Below are positions 22,508 through 30,436 of a stretch of 64,000 bases of DNA, piece by piece. A program made the translations under genes and the position numbers. Within the stretch, counting starts at the first letter, position 1, and each line of letters opens with the position of its first letter. Source of the DNA: Actinocorallia aurantiaca (GTDB lineage Bacteria > Actinomycetota > Actinomycetes > Streptosporangiales > Streptosporangiaceae); the NCBI RefSeq assembly GCF_039533685.1, contig NZ_BAAATZ010000021.1, positions 235,271-299,270 of the forward strand. Direction: 5' to 3'. The notes beneath the pieces were generated by a model, which was not told the origin of the DNA, searched no databases, and worked only from the letters and a program-made list of their open reading frames with translations.

Positions 22508-23223
22508 TCCTCGTCGTCGTCCTTCCGCACCGCCGCCTTGCCCGCCAGCTCGGCCCGCACGTCGGCCGCGTAGCGGTCGACGTACTCCTGCCCGGACAGC
22601 TCCCCGATGGCCGCCATGATCCTGTCGGTGATCAGGCGGAGCACCTCGCGGTCGTCCTCCCGGCCGTAGTACTCCGAGAAGTCCAGCGGCTCGCCGAACC
22701 GCACGCCGGGCCGGCCCGGCAGGCCGAAGATCCGGGGCATGGAGCCCGCGGGCATCAGCTCGAAGGTGTGCATCATCGCCATCGGGACCACCGGCACCCG
22801 GCCCTGCAGGGCCAGCCGGGCCACCCCGGTCTTGCCCTTGAACAGCCGGTTGTCGGGCACCCTGGTGCCCTCGGGGTAGATGCCCAGCAGCCTGCCCTCG
22901 CGCAGCACCCGCAGGCCGGTGGCCAGGGCCTCCTCGCTGGCCTTGCCGCCGGTCCTGTCGATCGGGATCACTCCGACGCCGCTGAAGAACATCCGGCTGA
23001 ACCAGCCCTTGATCCCCTTGCCGGTGAAGTAGTCGCGCTTGCCGAGGAACACGATCCTGCGGCGCAGCGGCCACGGGCCGAAGAAGTGGTCGGCGAACGA
23101 GAGGTGGTTGCTGGCCAGGATGGCCGGCCCCTCGTCCGGCACGTTCTCCATGCCCCTGTTCTCCGGCCGCCAGATGATCACAAGGAGCGGTCCCACGATC
23201 GCCTTGACCACCCACCAGAACAT
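22504..23223 (-). CDS. plsC: 1-acyl-sn-glycerol-3-phosphate acyltransferase
   Basis: Adds the second acyl chain in phosphatidic acid synthesis. The 239-residue protein begins with a hydrophobic segment (FWWVVKAIVGPLLVIIW), then has the catalytic NHX4D motif NHLSFAD, the substrate motif GVIPIDR, and EGTRVPDNRLFKGKTG. The start is ATG 23221-23223, with GAGG seven bases upstream. It is the first gene of an operon with the MacS-like kinase, which hints that the two-component system answers to membrane lipid state. Confidence 0.93.
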   Translation of the reverse strand: MFWWVVKAIVGPLLVIIWRPENRGMENVPDEGPAILASNHLSFADHFFGPWPLRRRIVFLGKRDYFTGKGIKGWFSRMFFSGVGVIPIDRTGGKASEEALATGLRVLREGRLLGIYPEGTRVPDNRLFKGKTGVARLALQGRVPVVPMAMMHTFELMPAGSMPRIFGLPGRPGVRFGEPLDFSEYYGREDDREVLRLITDRIMAAIGELSGQEYVDRYAADVRAELAGKAAVRKDDDEE

Positions 23224-23395
23224 CAGACCGCCTCTTCTCCGTAACCCTGTGGCTCTGTTCCGACGATGAAAGTGGGAGACATCTTCGCACGGGATCGGTC
23301 AGACGGAACGATCGCGCCCCCTTGCCCCCCGTGGGACGATTCGCACCGTAGGCTCAACGCATGATGGTCGCCGGAGTCCTGAGGGGTTGAAGGAA

Positions 23396-24094
23396 GTGAA
23401 CCGCCGCGAGAACGGGCTGTCAGCGGATGCCTACACGCCCCTGATCGACCTGGTCCCCGAACTCGCAGACCAGTTGCTCACCGTGTTGCGCGAGGCCGGA
23501 ATCGCCGCCTACGCGCTGCCCGGCGGCGGCGAGGACCCCGACGTCCTGGACCACGTGCACGTGGACGCCGCGCAGAAGGGCGAGGCCGAGCGGCTGCTGC
23601 ACTCCAGCGTGCTGCGGGACCGGGTGGCGCCGCCCCCCGAACGCGACGAGGACGCGATCTTCGCGGAGATCGTGGCCGGGTTCGGCGAGACGCCCACCGA
23701 CGTCTCCTGGCCGGACGAGGAGAACCTGGGCCCGGCCGCCTCCGAGGACGACCGGCAGGACAGCACGGGCCGGCTGCCGACCGCGCGGGTCGTCTACTAC
23801 TCCGAGGGGGTGGACAAGGAGGAGGACGACGAGTTCCCCGAACCGGACGAGGAGGGGCACTACGAGCCGCCGCCGCCACCGCCGCTGCCGACCGGCGACC
23901 CCGCCAGCAGGCTCGCCTGGCTGTGCCTGGTCGGCGGGCCGCTCTACATCCTGGCCACGGTGATCTTCCGCTGGCAGGCCCCGGGCTGGGCCGCGTTCCT
24001 GGCCGTCGCCGCCTTCATCGGCGGCTTCGTGACCCTGGTGCTGCGCATGGGCGACGAGCCCAGGGACGGCGACGACGACGGCGCCGTCATCTGA
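23396..24094 (+). CDS. Acidic membrane-anchored protein, unknown function
   Basis: About 232 residues. The N-terminal 70 residues (YTPLIDLVPELADQLLTVLREAGIAAYALP ... VHVDAAQKGEAERLLHS) look like a small alpha/beta domain. A long acidic region (EEDDEFPEPDEEGHYEPPPPPPLP) follows, then two transmembrane helices (LAWLCLVGGPLYILATVIF; WAAFLAVAAFIGGFVTLVLRM) and an acidic tail. Starts at GTG 23396 and TTG 23387 are both possible; GAGGGG at 23381-23386 suits the GTG. TAGGCT at 23349-23354 is a likely -10. No named family is recognised with confidence. Confidence 0.78.
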   Translation: MNRRENGLSADAYTPLIDLVPELADQLLTVLREAGIAAYALPGGGEDPDVLDHVHVDAAQKGEAERLLHSSVLRDRVAPPPERDEDAIFAEIVAGFGETPTDVSWPDEENLGPAASEDDRQDSTGRLPTARVVYYSEGVDKEEDDEFPEPDEEGHYEPPPPPPLPTGDPASRLAWLCLVGGPLYILATVIFRWQAPGWAAFLAVAAFIGGFVTLVLRMGDEPRDGDDDGAVI

Positions 24095-24127
24095 GCCGGC
24101 GGACGGGCTCCACCGCCGGGCGCCAGG

Positions 24128-24544
24128 TCAGCGGGCGACCTTGAGATAGGCCTTCTCGACGGTCACCGTCGTGGTTCCGAAGTTCTCCACCTCGGCCCGG
24201 TAGCGCTTCTTCTCGTCCATCCACATCAGGCCCGACAGGGTGTACTCCGCCGTGGTGCCGTTGCCGACCTTGTCCTCGCCCAGCGCGTCCTTGACGCGGG
24301 TGTCCTTGTCGCGCTCGTACTCGGTGACGGTGAGCTTGAGCTTCTCCCCGTCGGCCTGGCCGGCGGCGACGAGGTTCAGGGTCACCAGGTGGTAGGCCGA
24401 CTCCTTGGGCAGCCAGTCGGCGTAGGCCCCGTCCCTGTGGACCTTCTCCGGGTCGTTCCACTCCTTGTCGAACACCAGCGCCTGCCGTTTGCCCGCAGCC
24501 ACCGTGACGGCCTTGCCGCGGCCCAGATTGATCAGGATCTTCAA
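24128..24544 (-). CDS. Hypothetical protein
   Basis: A 138-residue protein from TTG 24542-24544, with GGAGAGG eight bases upstream. No signal peptide or membrane helix is seen. The sequence is rich in charged beta-strand-like segments (KLKLTVTEYERDKDTRV, TTAEYTLSGLMWMDEKKRYRAEVENFG, TTVTVEKAYLKV), which suggests an all-beta fold. I do not recognise a family. It is convergent with the preceding gene. Confidence 0.7.
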   Translation of the reverse strand: MKILINLGRGKAVTVAAGKRQALVFDKEWNDPEKVHRDGAYADWLPKESAYHLVTLNLVAAGQADGEKLKLTVTEYERDKDTRVKDALGEDKVGNGTTAEYTLSGLMWMDEKKRYRAEVENFGTTTVTVEKAYLKVAR

Positions 24545-24691
24545 GGGTCTGCCCTCTCCGCCTTTACCTAAGTTTTGGACTTTAGCGGCATCTGCCCAAC
24601 GAAACGGCGGAACACACACCCTTTCCCCGGGGACCCTTGGTGAGAACTCCTTCACCGACAGCCACCCGGGGTTCGCCCTCCGGGTAAGGCT

Positions 24692-25369
24692 TCAGGGAAG
24701 TTCGATCCTGGCCAGCACCGGACAGTGGTCCGTGGCCTGCGGAAAGTCACCGGAGGCGTCCTCGGGCACTCCGCAGCCCAGCACCCGCAGCCCGCGGTCG
24801 GCGAAAACGGCGTCGATCCTGCGGCGGGGCGCACGCGACGGAAAGGTCGGCGCCCCTCCCTCGGGGGCGACCGCGTGCGCGTCCTGGAGGACGCCGGCCA
24901 GCAGCCGCCACGTCGGCCCTTCCGGGCCCTCGTTGAAGTCCCCGGCCAGCACGACCGGGTCGGGGCAGGCCTCCAGCAGTCGGAGGATCTCCATCCCGTG
25001 CCGCAGCCGCGCGCCGGGCGCCAGGTCCAGATGGGTGGAGGCGACCGCCAGGGGCCGCCCGTCCACCCGGATCCGGGCGAGGGCCAGCGCCCTGCGGTGC
25101 AGCGGCGGCGTCCACGACAGCAGGCGGTAGTCGGACTCCAGCAGCCGCGTCCTCGGGCCGCCCAGCACCGCGAGCCCCGCCTGCCTGCGGCTCGCCAGCA
25201 CCGTCATCCCGCACGCCGCCGCCAGCGCGTCACGGCGGACGCGCCAGCGGCCGAAGCGGGGCACCTCCTGCAGGCACAGCACGTCCGGCGCGCAGGCCCG
25301 CACCACCCGGGCCACCGCCTCCGGATCGTCCCGCAGCGACCTGAGGTTGTAGCCGAGGATCCTGATCAG
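24692..25369 (-). CDS. Endonuclease/exonuclease/phosphatase family protein
   Basis: A metal-dependent phosphodiester or phosphomonoester hydrolase. Motifs are GYNLRSL, CAPDVLCLQEVP (catalytic Glu), VASTHLDL, VLAGDFNEGP (Asp/Asn), RRRIDAVFAD and ATDHCPVLA (terminal Asp-His), so the active site is complete. Alignment with the family places the true start at (L)IRILGYNLRSL. The only codon there is CTG 25367-25369; the first standard start is GTG 25315, which would cut off the first beta-strand. I therefore annotate from CTG. It follows the glucokinase gene by 16 bases. The substrate is unknown. Confidence 0.8.
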   Translation of the reverse strand: MIRILGYNLRSLRDDPEAVARVVRACAPDVLCLQEVPRFGRWRVRRDALAAACGMTVLASRRQAGLAVLGGPRTRLLESDYRLLSWTPPLHRRALALARIRVDGRPLAVASTHLDLAPGARLRHGMEILRLLEACPDPVVLAGDFNEGPEGPTWRLLAGVLQDAHAVAPEGGAPTFPSRAPRRRIDAVFADRGLRVLGCGVPEDASGDFPQATDHCPVLARIELP

Positions 25370-25385
25370 CGCGGTGCCCGCCGCC

Positions 25386-26330
25386 TCACTGCCGGGCCAG
25401 GTCCGCCGCGCCGACGATGCCGGCGTCCGGGCCGAGCTCGGCGACGCGCACGTCGGCGAGCCTGCGGTACCCGTGGCCGGTGAGCGCGTCGGCGAACGCC
25501 TTCCTGATCGGCTCCAGCAGCAGGTCGGCGACCGCCGACAGGCCGCCGCCGATGATGAACGCGCCCGGGTCCAGGGTGGCGGCCAGATCGGCCATGCCCT
25601 GGCCGGCCCATTCGGCGACCGACTGGAAGCACTCCAGCGCGGCCGGGTCGCCCTCCCGCGCGGCCTGGGACACCGCGAGGCCGGTGACCAGCTCGGGCGA
25701 ACCGCCGCTGAGCTCGATCATGCGGGCCGCCCGGAGGGGGGCCACCCTGGCCAGGTCGCGGGCCTCGTGCGCGAGCGCGTTGCCCGAGGCGTACTGCTCC
25801 CAGCAGCCCCGGTTGCCGCAGCCGCAGCGCCGCCCGTCCGGGACGACCCTCATGTGCCCGAACTCCGCGCCCACCCCGTAGCGGCCCCGGTAGAGCCGGC
25901 CGTCGACGATGATGCCCCCGCCGATCCCGGTGCCCAGGGTGATGCACACCAGGTACGGCTCGCCGCGCCCCGCGCCGAACCGCGCCTCGCCCCAGGCCAT
26001 GGCGTTCGCGTCGTTCTCCACCACCACGGGCAGGCCCACCCGCTGCTCGACCTTGTCCTTGATCGGTTCGTCCCGCCAGGCGAGGTTGGGGGCGAACAGC
26101 ACCACCGAGCGGCTCTCGTCGACGAAGCCCGCCGCGCCGAGGCCGACCGCGACCACGTCCCCGTGGTCGGTCTTGAGCCGGTCGACCATCCCCGCGATGA
26201 CCTTCGCGGTCTCCTCGGCGTCCGAGGAGGGGGTGGGCCTGAGAAGCTTCTCCAGGATCCGCCCCCGCTCGTCGACCACGCCGGCGGCGACCTTGGTACC
26301 CCCCACATCCACACCGATGGTCAGCGACAT
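25386..26330 (-). CDS. glk: ROK-family glucokinase
   Basis: Phosphorylates glucose with ATP. The 314-residue protein has the N-terminal phosphate motif GVDVGGTKVAAGVVD, catalytic ENDANAMAWGE, ITLGTGIGGGI and the ROK zinc motif CGCGNRGCWEQYAS. In Streptomyces the equivalent GlkA is central to carbon catabolite repression. The start is ATG 26328-26330 with GGAGG about eight bases upstream. The preceding DUF5304-like gene corresponds in position to the Streptomyces gene next to glkA that affects its activity. Confidence 0.94.
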   Translation of the reverse strand: MSLTIGVDVGGTKVAAGVVDERGRILEKLLRPTPSSDAEETAKVIAGMVDRLKTDHGDVVAVGLGAAGFVDESRSVVLFAPNLAWRDEPIKDKVEQRVGLPVVVENDANAMAWGEARFGAGRGEPYLVCITLGTGIGGGIIVDGRLYRGRYGVGAEFGHMRVVPDGRRCGCGNRGCWEQYASGNALAHEARDLARVAPLRAARMIELSGGSPELVTGLAVSQAAREGDPAALECFQSVAEWAGQGMADLAATLDPGAFIIGGGLSAVADLLLEPIRKAFADALTGHGYRRLADVRVAELGPDAGIVGAADLARQ

Positions 26331-26378
26331 TGCCGAGCCTCCTGTTCCAGCCGGGCGGTCTCGCACCCGGGTCGTACG

Positions 26379-26756
26379 TCAGCCGATGTCCAGCGGGTCT
26401 TCCCCGCCGGTCCCGGAGCCCCCTCCTCGGGGCTCGGAATCCGCCCGTCCCGTTCCGTCCCGCCCTTCGGGGCGTGCCTCGCGGGAGCGTTCGTACCCGG
26501 CGAGGACGTCCTGGAAGGCGGCGAACAGGGACTGGCCCGCGTCGACCACGTGGCCCAGGACGTCGGGACCGGACGCCTTGGCGGCCTCCATCGTCCGGCA
26601 GACCGGGCACCCGTGCGGGCAGACGCCGGAGGGCCGGTCCTCGCGGACCGCCTCGCTCCACACGTCCCCCCGGCCGCGGTCGTCGGACATCCGCCGGCGG
26701 ACCGCATCGAAGAGCTTCAGCGCCTCATCGAGTACATGGCCAGGCTGATCGGTCAT
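26379..26756 (-). CDS. DUF5304-like protein upstream of glucokinase
   Basis: A 125-residue soluble protein. The N-terminal helix (HVLDEALKLFDAVRRRM) is followed by a cysteine cluster, GVCPHGCPVCRTMEA, which could bind a metal, and a second helix (VVDAGQSLFAAFQDVLAGYER). The C-terminal 30 residues are disordered, Gly/Glu-rich. The same arrangement of small gene and glkA occurs in Streptomyces (SCO2127-SCO2126, from memory). The start is ATG 26754-26756. It is transcribed toward glk, 48 bases away. Confidence 0.75.
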   Translation of the reverse strand: MTDQPGHVLDEALKLFDAVRRRMSDDRGRGDVWSEAVREDRPSGVCPHGCPVCRTMEAAKASGPDVLGHVVDAGQSLFAAFQDVLAGYERSREARPEGRDGTGRADSEPRGGGSGTGGEDPLDIG

Positions 26757-26781
26757 TCGTTTCCACTCACCTCATGGTCGG

Positions 26782-26814
26782 CCGGTAACCGTATCGTGCT
26801 CGCATGGTTACCGG
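26782..26814. promoter_or_regulatory. Paired GGTNACC palindromes upstream of the glk operon
   Basis: CCGGTAACC (26782-26790) and GGTTACCGG (26806-26814) form a perfect inverted repeat with a 15-base spacer. Each half is itself a GGTNACC palindrome. On the minus strand, TACGGT (26793-26788) overlaps the proximal half and is a candidate -10. This is a plausible operator for the glucokinase unit. Confidence 0.4.
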
Positions 26815-26837
26815 CAGGTATCGGGCTGGTCCGCCGG

Positions 26838-27275
26838 TCACTTCTCAACCTGGCGTTTCAGCCCCTTCAAAGCGGCGTCAATGATTATCTTCTCCGCCTT
26901 GCGCTTGAACATGCCGATCATGGGGATCTTGACGTCCACGGCCAGCTCGTAGACGACCTCGGTGCCGCCTCCGGTGCGCCCGGCCAGCGCGTAGCTGCCG
27001 TTCATCCCGGTCACCACCGCGCCCGCCTCGGCCAGGTCCCAGCGCAGCTCGTCGTCGCCCGACCACTGGCAGCGCACGGTGTAGGTGTCGCTGATCGGCC
27101 CGGACGACAACGTCATCCGCACCCGCTCGGGGCGCCCGTCAGGGTACCTGCTCAGCACCTCGGCGGACTTGATCCCGTCCGCCCAGTCGGGATACGACGG
27201 GTAGTCGGCGATGACCTCCATGATCGCCTCCTTGCCCGCCTGGATGGTGATGCTGGAACTGGTCCGGTCGGCCAT
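26838..27275 (-). CDS. SRPBCC-family (START-like) protein
   Basis: A 145-residue hydrophobic-ligand-binding fold of the polyketide cyclase/CoxG type. Evidence is the N-terminal strand SSSITIQAGKEAIMEVIADYPSYPDWADGIKSAEVL, the central strands and the C-terminal helix GMFKRKAEKIIIDAALKGLKRQVE. The equivalent gene in mycobacteria (Rv2185c, from memory) also precedes the acyl-CoA ligase region. The start is ATG 27273-27275 with AAGGGGG upstream. The ligand is unknown. Confidence 0.85.
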   Translation of the reverse strand: MADRTSSSITIQAGKEAIMEVIADYPSYPDWADGIKSAEVLSRYPDGRPERVRMTLSSGPISDTYTVRCQWSGDDELRWDLAEAGAVVTGMNGSYALAGRTGGGTEVVYELAVDVKIPMIGMFKRKAEKIIIDAALKGLKRQVEK

Positions 27276-27308
27276 CGCGCCCCCTTCGTGTGGTCCTGCA
27301 GCCGGCCA

Positions 27309-28082
27309 TCAGTCTTCCAGGCGCAGGACGTAGGGCGTGCCCGTGGCGCGGAAGTGCCCCACGTTCACGCATTCGGTGCGGCCGATGCGCCTGCGGCGGG
27401 CCAGCGGCTGGTGGACGTGCCCGAACAGCACGTAGCGCGGCTGGGTCTTCTCGATCGCCCGCAGGAGCGCCTCGCTCCCGCGCTCGAACCGCCGCGCGAC
27501 GGTGTCGTAGAGCAGCTCGGGCACCGCCGGGGGGATGTGGCAGCACAGGACGTCCACCTCCCCGACGGCCTCGACCTTGGCGGCGTACTCGGCGTCGTCG
27601 ATCTCGTACGGGGTGCGGTACTTCGTGCGCAGCCCGCCTCCGACGAAGCCGAAGCGCAGCCCGCCGATCTCGGCGGTCTGGCCGTCCAGGACGGTGTGCC
27701 CCTCGCGCGCGTACTCGGGCCAGAGCGCGGGCACGTCGACGTTGCCGTAGGTCAGGTAGGAGGGAACGGGCATCACGGCGAACAGCTCGGCGTACTGGCG
27801 GCGGACGGCGGCCTCGATGTGCGGCCAGGCCTCGCCGTCCAGGGTGGACCACATCTCCCGGGAGAAGCGCCTGGACTCCTCGTATTCCCGGCCCGCCCTC
27901 AGCCGCACGTAGTGGTCGGCGGCCTCCCGGCCGAACAGCTCGGCGAACAGCCCCTGCGCGTGGTCCTCGTAGTCGATGAAGAGGATCAGGTCGCCCAGGC
28001 AGATCAGCGCGTCAGCGCCGTCCCCGGCCCGGGCGAGCGCGTCCGTCCTTCCGTGGACGTCACTCACCACATGGATCCGCAT
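27309..28082 (-). CDS. Calcineurin-like metallophosphoesterase
   Basis: A 257-residue phosphoesterase with the dinuclear-metal motifs in order: DVHG (VVSDVHGRTD), GDLI (LGDLILFIDYEDH), GNVD (TYGNVDVPALW), and GHVHQP near the C-terminus, with CCHIPP between. It lies 33 bases upstream of the SRPBCC gene on the same strand. The substrate is unknown; the family includes nucleotidases and phosphodiesterases. Confidence 0.88.
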   Translation of the reverse strand: MRIHVVSDVHGRTDALARAGDGADALICLGDLILFIDYEDHAQGLFAELFGREAADHYVRLRAGREYEESRRFSREMWSTLDGEAWPHIEAAVRRQYAELFAVMPVPSYLTYGNVDVPALWPEYAREGHTVLDGQTAEIGGLRFGFVGGGLRTKYRTPYEIDDAEYAAKVEAVGEVDVLCCHIPPAVPELLYDTVARRFERGSEALLRAIEKTQPRYVLFGHVHQPLARRRRIGRTECVNVGHFRATGTPYVLRLED

Positions 28083-28286
28083 GGTTCCAACATAACCGCG
28101 GGCTCCGACGGGGAACCGGTTCTCTCCCGGCCGCCGTCGCGGGGAAGGCGCCTTCCGTCTCTTACGGAGATATCTTGGAAGGAGTCCGCCCGCCGGGAAG
28201 GGACCGCTCTACCCCTACCCACCAGTAGCAAAATCGCGGTACCGTCGATCCGCCCCACGCCCCGTTTCATGTGAAGGACCAAGTCA
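28083..28286. other. Divergent promoter region between phosphoesterase and acyl-CoA ligase
   Basis: A 204-base region with no gene. TACCGT at 28240-28245 is a reasonable -10 for the ligase, 41 bases before its GTG. A TACCCACCAGTAG segment (about 28216-28228) has partial dyad symmetry and could be a repressor site. No consensus -35 is seen. Confidence 0.35.
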
Positions 28287-30062
28287 GTGCGCGAGTTCAC
28301 CGTCCCCTCCCTGGTGGAAGTGCCCGACTCCGTGACGACGACCGACACGGTCTTCGAACGCGCCGCGCGCAACCCGGGTCAGATCGCCTTCCGCCGGCCG
28401 TCCGCGTCCGGCTGGGAGCCCGTCTCCATCGGCGCCTTCAGGGACGAGGTGGTACGGGTGGCCAAGGGCCTGATCGCTCTGGGCGTCCAACCCGGCGACC
28501 GCCTGGGCCTGCTGTCGCGCACCCGCTACGAGTGGACGGTCGTCGACTACGCGATCTGGGCCGCCGGCGCGGTGACGGTCCCCGTCTACGAGACCTCCTC
28601 GGTGGAGCAGATCTCCTGGATCCTGTCCGACTCCGGCGCCGCCGGGATCGTCACCGAGACCGCGGCGCACGCCGCCTCCGCGCGCGAGGCCGGAGCCGAG
28701 CGGGTCTGGGTGATCGACGAGGGCGGGCTGGCCGAGCTGGCCGCCGCGGGCGAGCAGGTCACCGACGAGCAGTTCGAGGAGCGCCGCACGTCCCGGCGCG
28801 GCGGCGACCTCGCCACGCTGATCTACACCTCCGGCACCACCGGGCGGCCCAAGGGCTGCGAGCTCACCCACGCCAACTTCACCGAGCTGTGCCGCAACGG
28901 CAAGGTCGGTGAGCTGGACGAGGTCCTGGGCGCCTCCGGCGGCTCCACCCTGCTGTTCCTGCCGCTGGCCCACGTCTTCGCCCGGCTGATCCAGGTGCTG
29001 GTGATCGAGGCCGGCGTGGTGCTGGGCCACAGCCCCGACATCAAGAACCTGCTGGACGACCTCGGCTCGTTCAAGCCGACCTTCCTGCTGGCCGTCCCCC
29101 GCGTCTTCGAGAAGGTCTACAACGGCGCCGAGCAGAAGGCGGCCGCCGGGGGCAAGGGCAAGATCTTCGCCAAGGCCGCGGACACCGCGATCGCCTACAG
29201 CAAGGCCCTGGACACCGGCGGCCCCGCCCTGGGGCTGAAGGTCAAGCACGCGGTCTTCGACAAGCTCGTCTACGGCAAGCTGCGCGAGGCGGTGGGCGGC
29301 AACGTCACCCACGCGGTCTCCGGCGGCGCCGCCCTGGGCGACCGGCTCGGCCACTTCTTCCGCGGGGTGGGCATCACCATCCTGGAGGGCTACGGCCTGA
29401 CCGAGACCACCGCCCCCGCCACGGTCAACACCCCGCGCCACTTGAAGATCGGCACGGTCGGGCGGCCGCTGCCCGGCACCTCGGTGCGCATCGGCGACGA
29501 CGGCGAGATCCTCATCAAGGGCGTCGGCGTGCTGCGCGGCTACTGGAACAACGAGGCGGCCTCCAAGGAGGCGCTGGAGGACGGCTGGTTCCGCACCGGC
29601 GACCTCGGCTCCCTGGACGACGACGGCTTCCTGTCCATCACCGGCCGCAAGAAGGAGATCCTGGTCACCGCGGGCGGCAAGAACGTCGCGCCGGCGCCGC
29701 TGGAGGACCGGGTCAGGGCCCACCCCCTGGTCAGCCAGTGCCTGGTGGTCGGCGACGGGCGCAAGTTCATCGCGGCGCTGGTCACCCTCGACGTCGAGGC
29801 TGCCGGACCGTGGCAGGAGGTCAACGGGCTGGCGGACGTGCCGTTCGAGGAGCTGCGCACGCACCCCAGGATCAAGGAGGAGATCGCCAAGGCGGTCGCC
29901 GACGCCAACCTGTCGGTCTCGCGGGCGGAGCAGATCCGGGAGTTCCGCATCCTGCCCGGCGACTTCACCGTGGAGAACGACTACCTCACCCCGTCGCTGA
30001 AGGTGAAGCGCCACCTGGTGGTGCGGGACTTCTCGGCGGAGATCGAGGCGATCTACGGCTGA
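28287..30062 (+). CDS. Long-chain fatty acid--CoA ligase (FadD15-like)
   Basis: Activates fatty acids to acyl-CoA through an acyl-adenylate. The 591-residue ANL enzyme shows the P-loop LIYTSGTTGRPKGCEL, GYGLTETTAP, TGDLGSLDDDGFLSITGRKKEILVTAGGKNVAP and the C-terminal catalytic Lys region LTPSLKVKRHLVV. The N-terminus VPDSVTTTDTVFERAARNPGQIAFRR matches actinobacterial FadD15. Start GTG 28287 has AAGGA eight bases upstream. The neighbours (PimB', SRPBCC) match the mycobacterial locus, which points to envelope lipid supply. Confidence 0.93.
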   Translation: MREFTVPSLVEVPDSVTTTDTVFERAARNPGQIAFRRPSASGWEPVSIGAFRDEVVRVAKGLIALGVQPGDRLGLLSRTRYEWTVVDYAIWAAGAVTVPVYETSSVEQISWILSDSGAAGIVTETAAHAASAREAGAERVWVIDEGGLAELAAAGEQVTDEQFEERRTSRRGGDLATLIYTSGTTGRPKGCELTHANFTELCRNGKVGELDEVLGASGGSTLLFLPLAHVFARLIQVLVIEAGVVLGHSPDIKNLLDDLGSFKPTFLLAVPRVFEKVYNGAEQKAAAGGKGKIFAKAADTAIAYSKALDTGGPALGLKVKHAVFDKLVYGKLREAVGGNVTHAVSGGAALGDRLGHFFRGVGITILEGYGLTETTAPATVNTPRHLKIGTVGRPLPGTSVRIGDDGEILIKGVGVLRGYWNNEAASKEALEDGWFRTGDLGSLDDDGFLSITGRKKEILVTAGGKNVAPAPLEDRVRAHPLVSQCLVVGDGRKFIAALVTLDVEAAGPWQEVNGLADVPFEELRTHPRIKEEIAKAVADANLSVSRAEQIREFRILPGDFTVENDYLTPSLKVKRHLVVRDFSAEIEAIYG

Positions 30063-30140
30063 GCGCCGTGCCGCGGCCCTACCCACGATCTACCTTTTGA
30101 CGGTTACGTACTGGTTCACCGCCGGTAAGACTGAGGTCAC

Positions 30141-30156
30141 CGGAACCCCGGTTCCG
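30141..30156. promoter_or_regulatory. Inverted repeat upstream of the small basic gene
   Basis: CGGAACC, two bases, GGTTCCG: a compact perfect dyad 49 bases before the ATG at 30205. GGAACC also resembles the -35 element of some ECF sigma factors. Either an operator or an ECF promoter element is possible. Confidence 0.3.
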
Positions 30157-30204
30157 CGAAGGACCCGGTCGCGATGATCCCGAAAAGAGGAGGTCGACAG
30201 CGCA

Positions 30205-30366
30205 ATGGCCCGGCTATCACGTAACAAGATCGAAGAGGGCGCCCAGCTCGAGAAGCGCCGTTCGGCGAAGAACAAGATCAAGCGCCAGCCGCAGCCGGCG
30301 GTCAAGACCGGACGGCACGAGGCGGCCAAGAAGGCACTCCCCCTGCGCCGCGGCCAGGGTCGCTGA
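30205..30366 (+). CDS. Small basic protein (53 residues), unknown function
   Basis: ATG 30205 to TGA 30364-30366. The product is strongly basic (roughly one third Lys/Arg), with segments EEGAQLEKRRSAKNKIKR and AAKKALPLRRGQGR, and no hydrophobic core. GAGGAGG lies about 12 bases before the ATG, longer than usual. A strong terminator follows within 25 bases, marking it as a discrete transcription unit. The composition suggests RNA or DNA binding, or a ribosome-associated role, but no family is recognised. Confidence 0.65.
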   Translation: MARLSRNKIEEGAQLEKRRSAKNKIKRQPQPAVKTGRHEAAKKALPLRRGQGR

Positions 30367-30387
30367 CCCGGAACGAACGATCCGGCA

Positions 30388-30431
30388 GAGGGCGCCGGAG
30401 ACGGAGCGAACGCTCCTTCTCCGGCGCCCTC
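30388..30431. terminator. Bidirectional terminator between small basic gene and pimB'
   Basis: A 14-base perfect stem, GAGGGCGCCGGAGA with TCTCCGGCGCCCTC, is extended by an inner GGAGCG/CGCTCC stem. It lies between two convergent genes. There are few T residues, as is normal in high-GC actinobacteria. Confidence 0.85.
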
Positions 30432-30436
30432 TCCTT

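Noticed and set aside
23361..23390. Nine-codon frame MMVAGVLRG just after a TAGGCT -10, ending at the start of the 23396 gene
   Set aside because: It could be a regulatory upstream frame, but there is no residue bias and nothing beyond position to support it.
28214..28230. TACCCACCAGTAG as a fatty-acid repressor operator
   Set aside because: Dyad symmetry is only partial and I could not match it to a known consensus, so it is mentioned only in the intergenic entry.
25374..28274. A long plus-strand open frame of about 960 codons
   Set aside because: Antisense to glucokinase, SRPBCC and metallophosphoesterase genes, all with intact motifs and ribosome sites.
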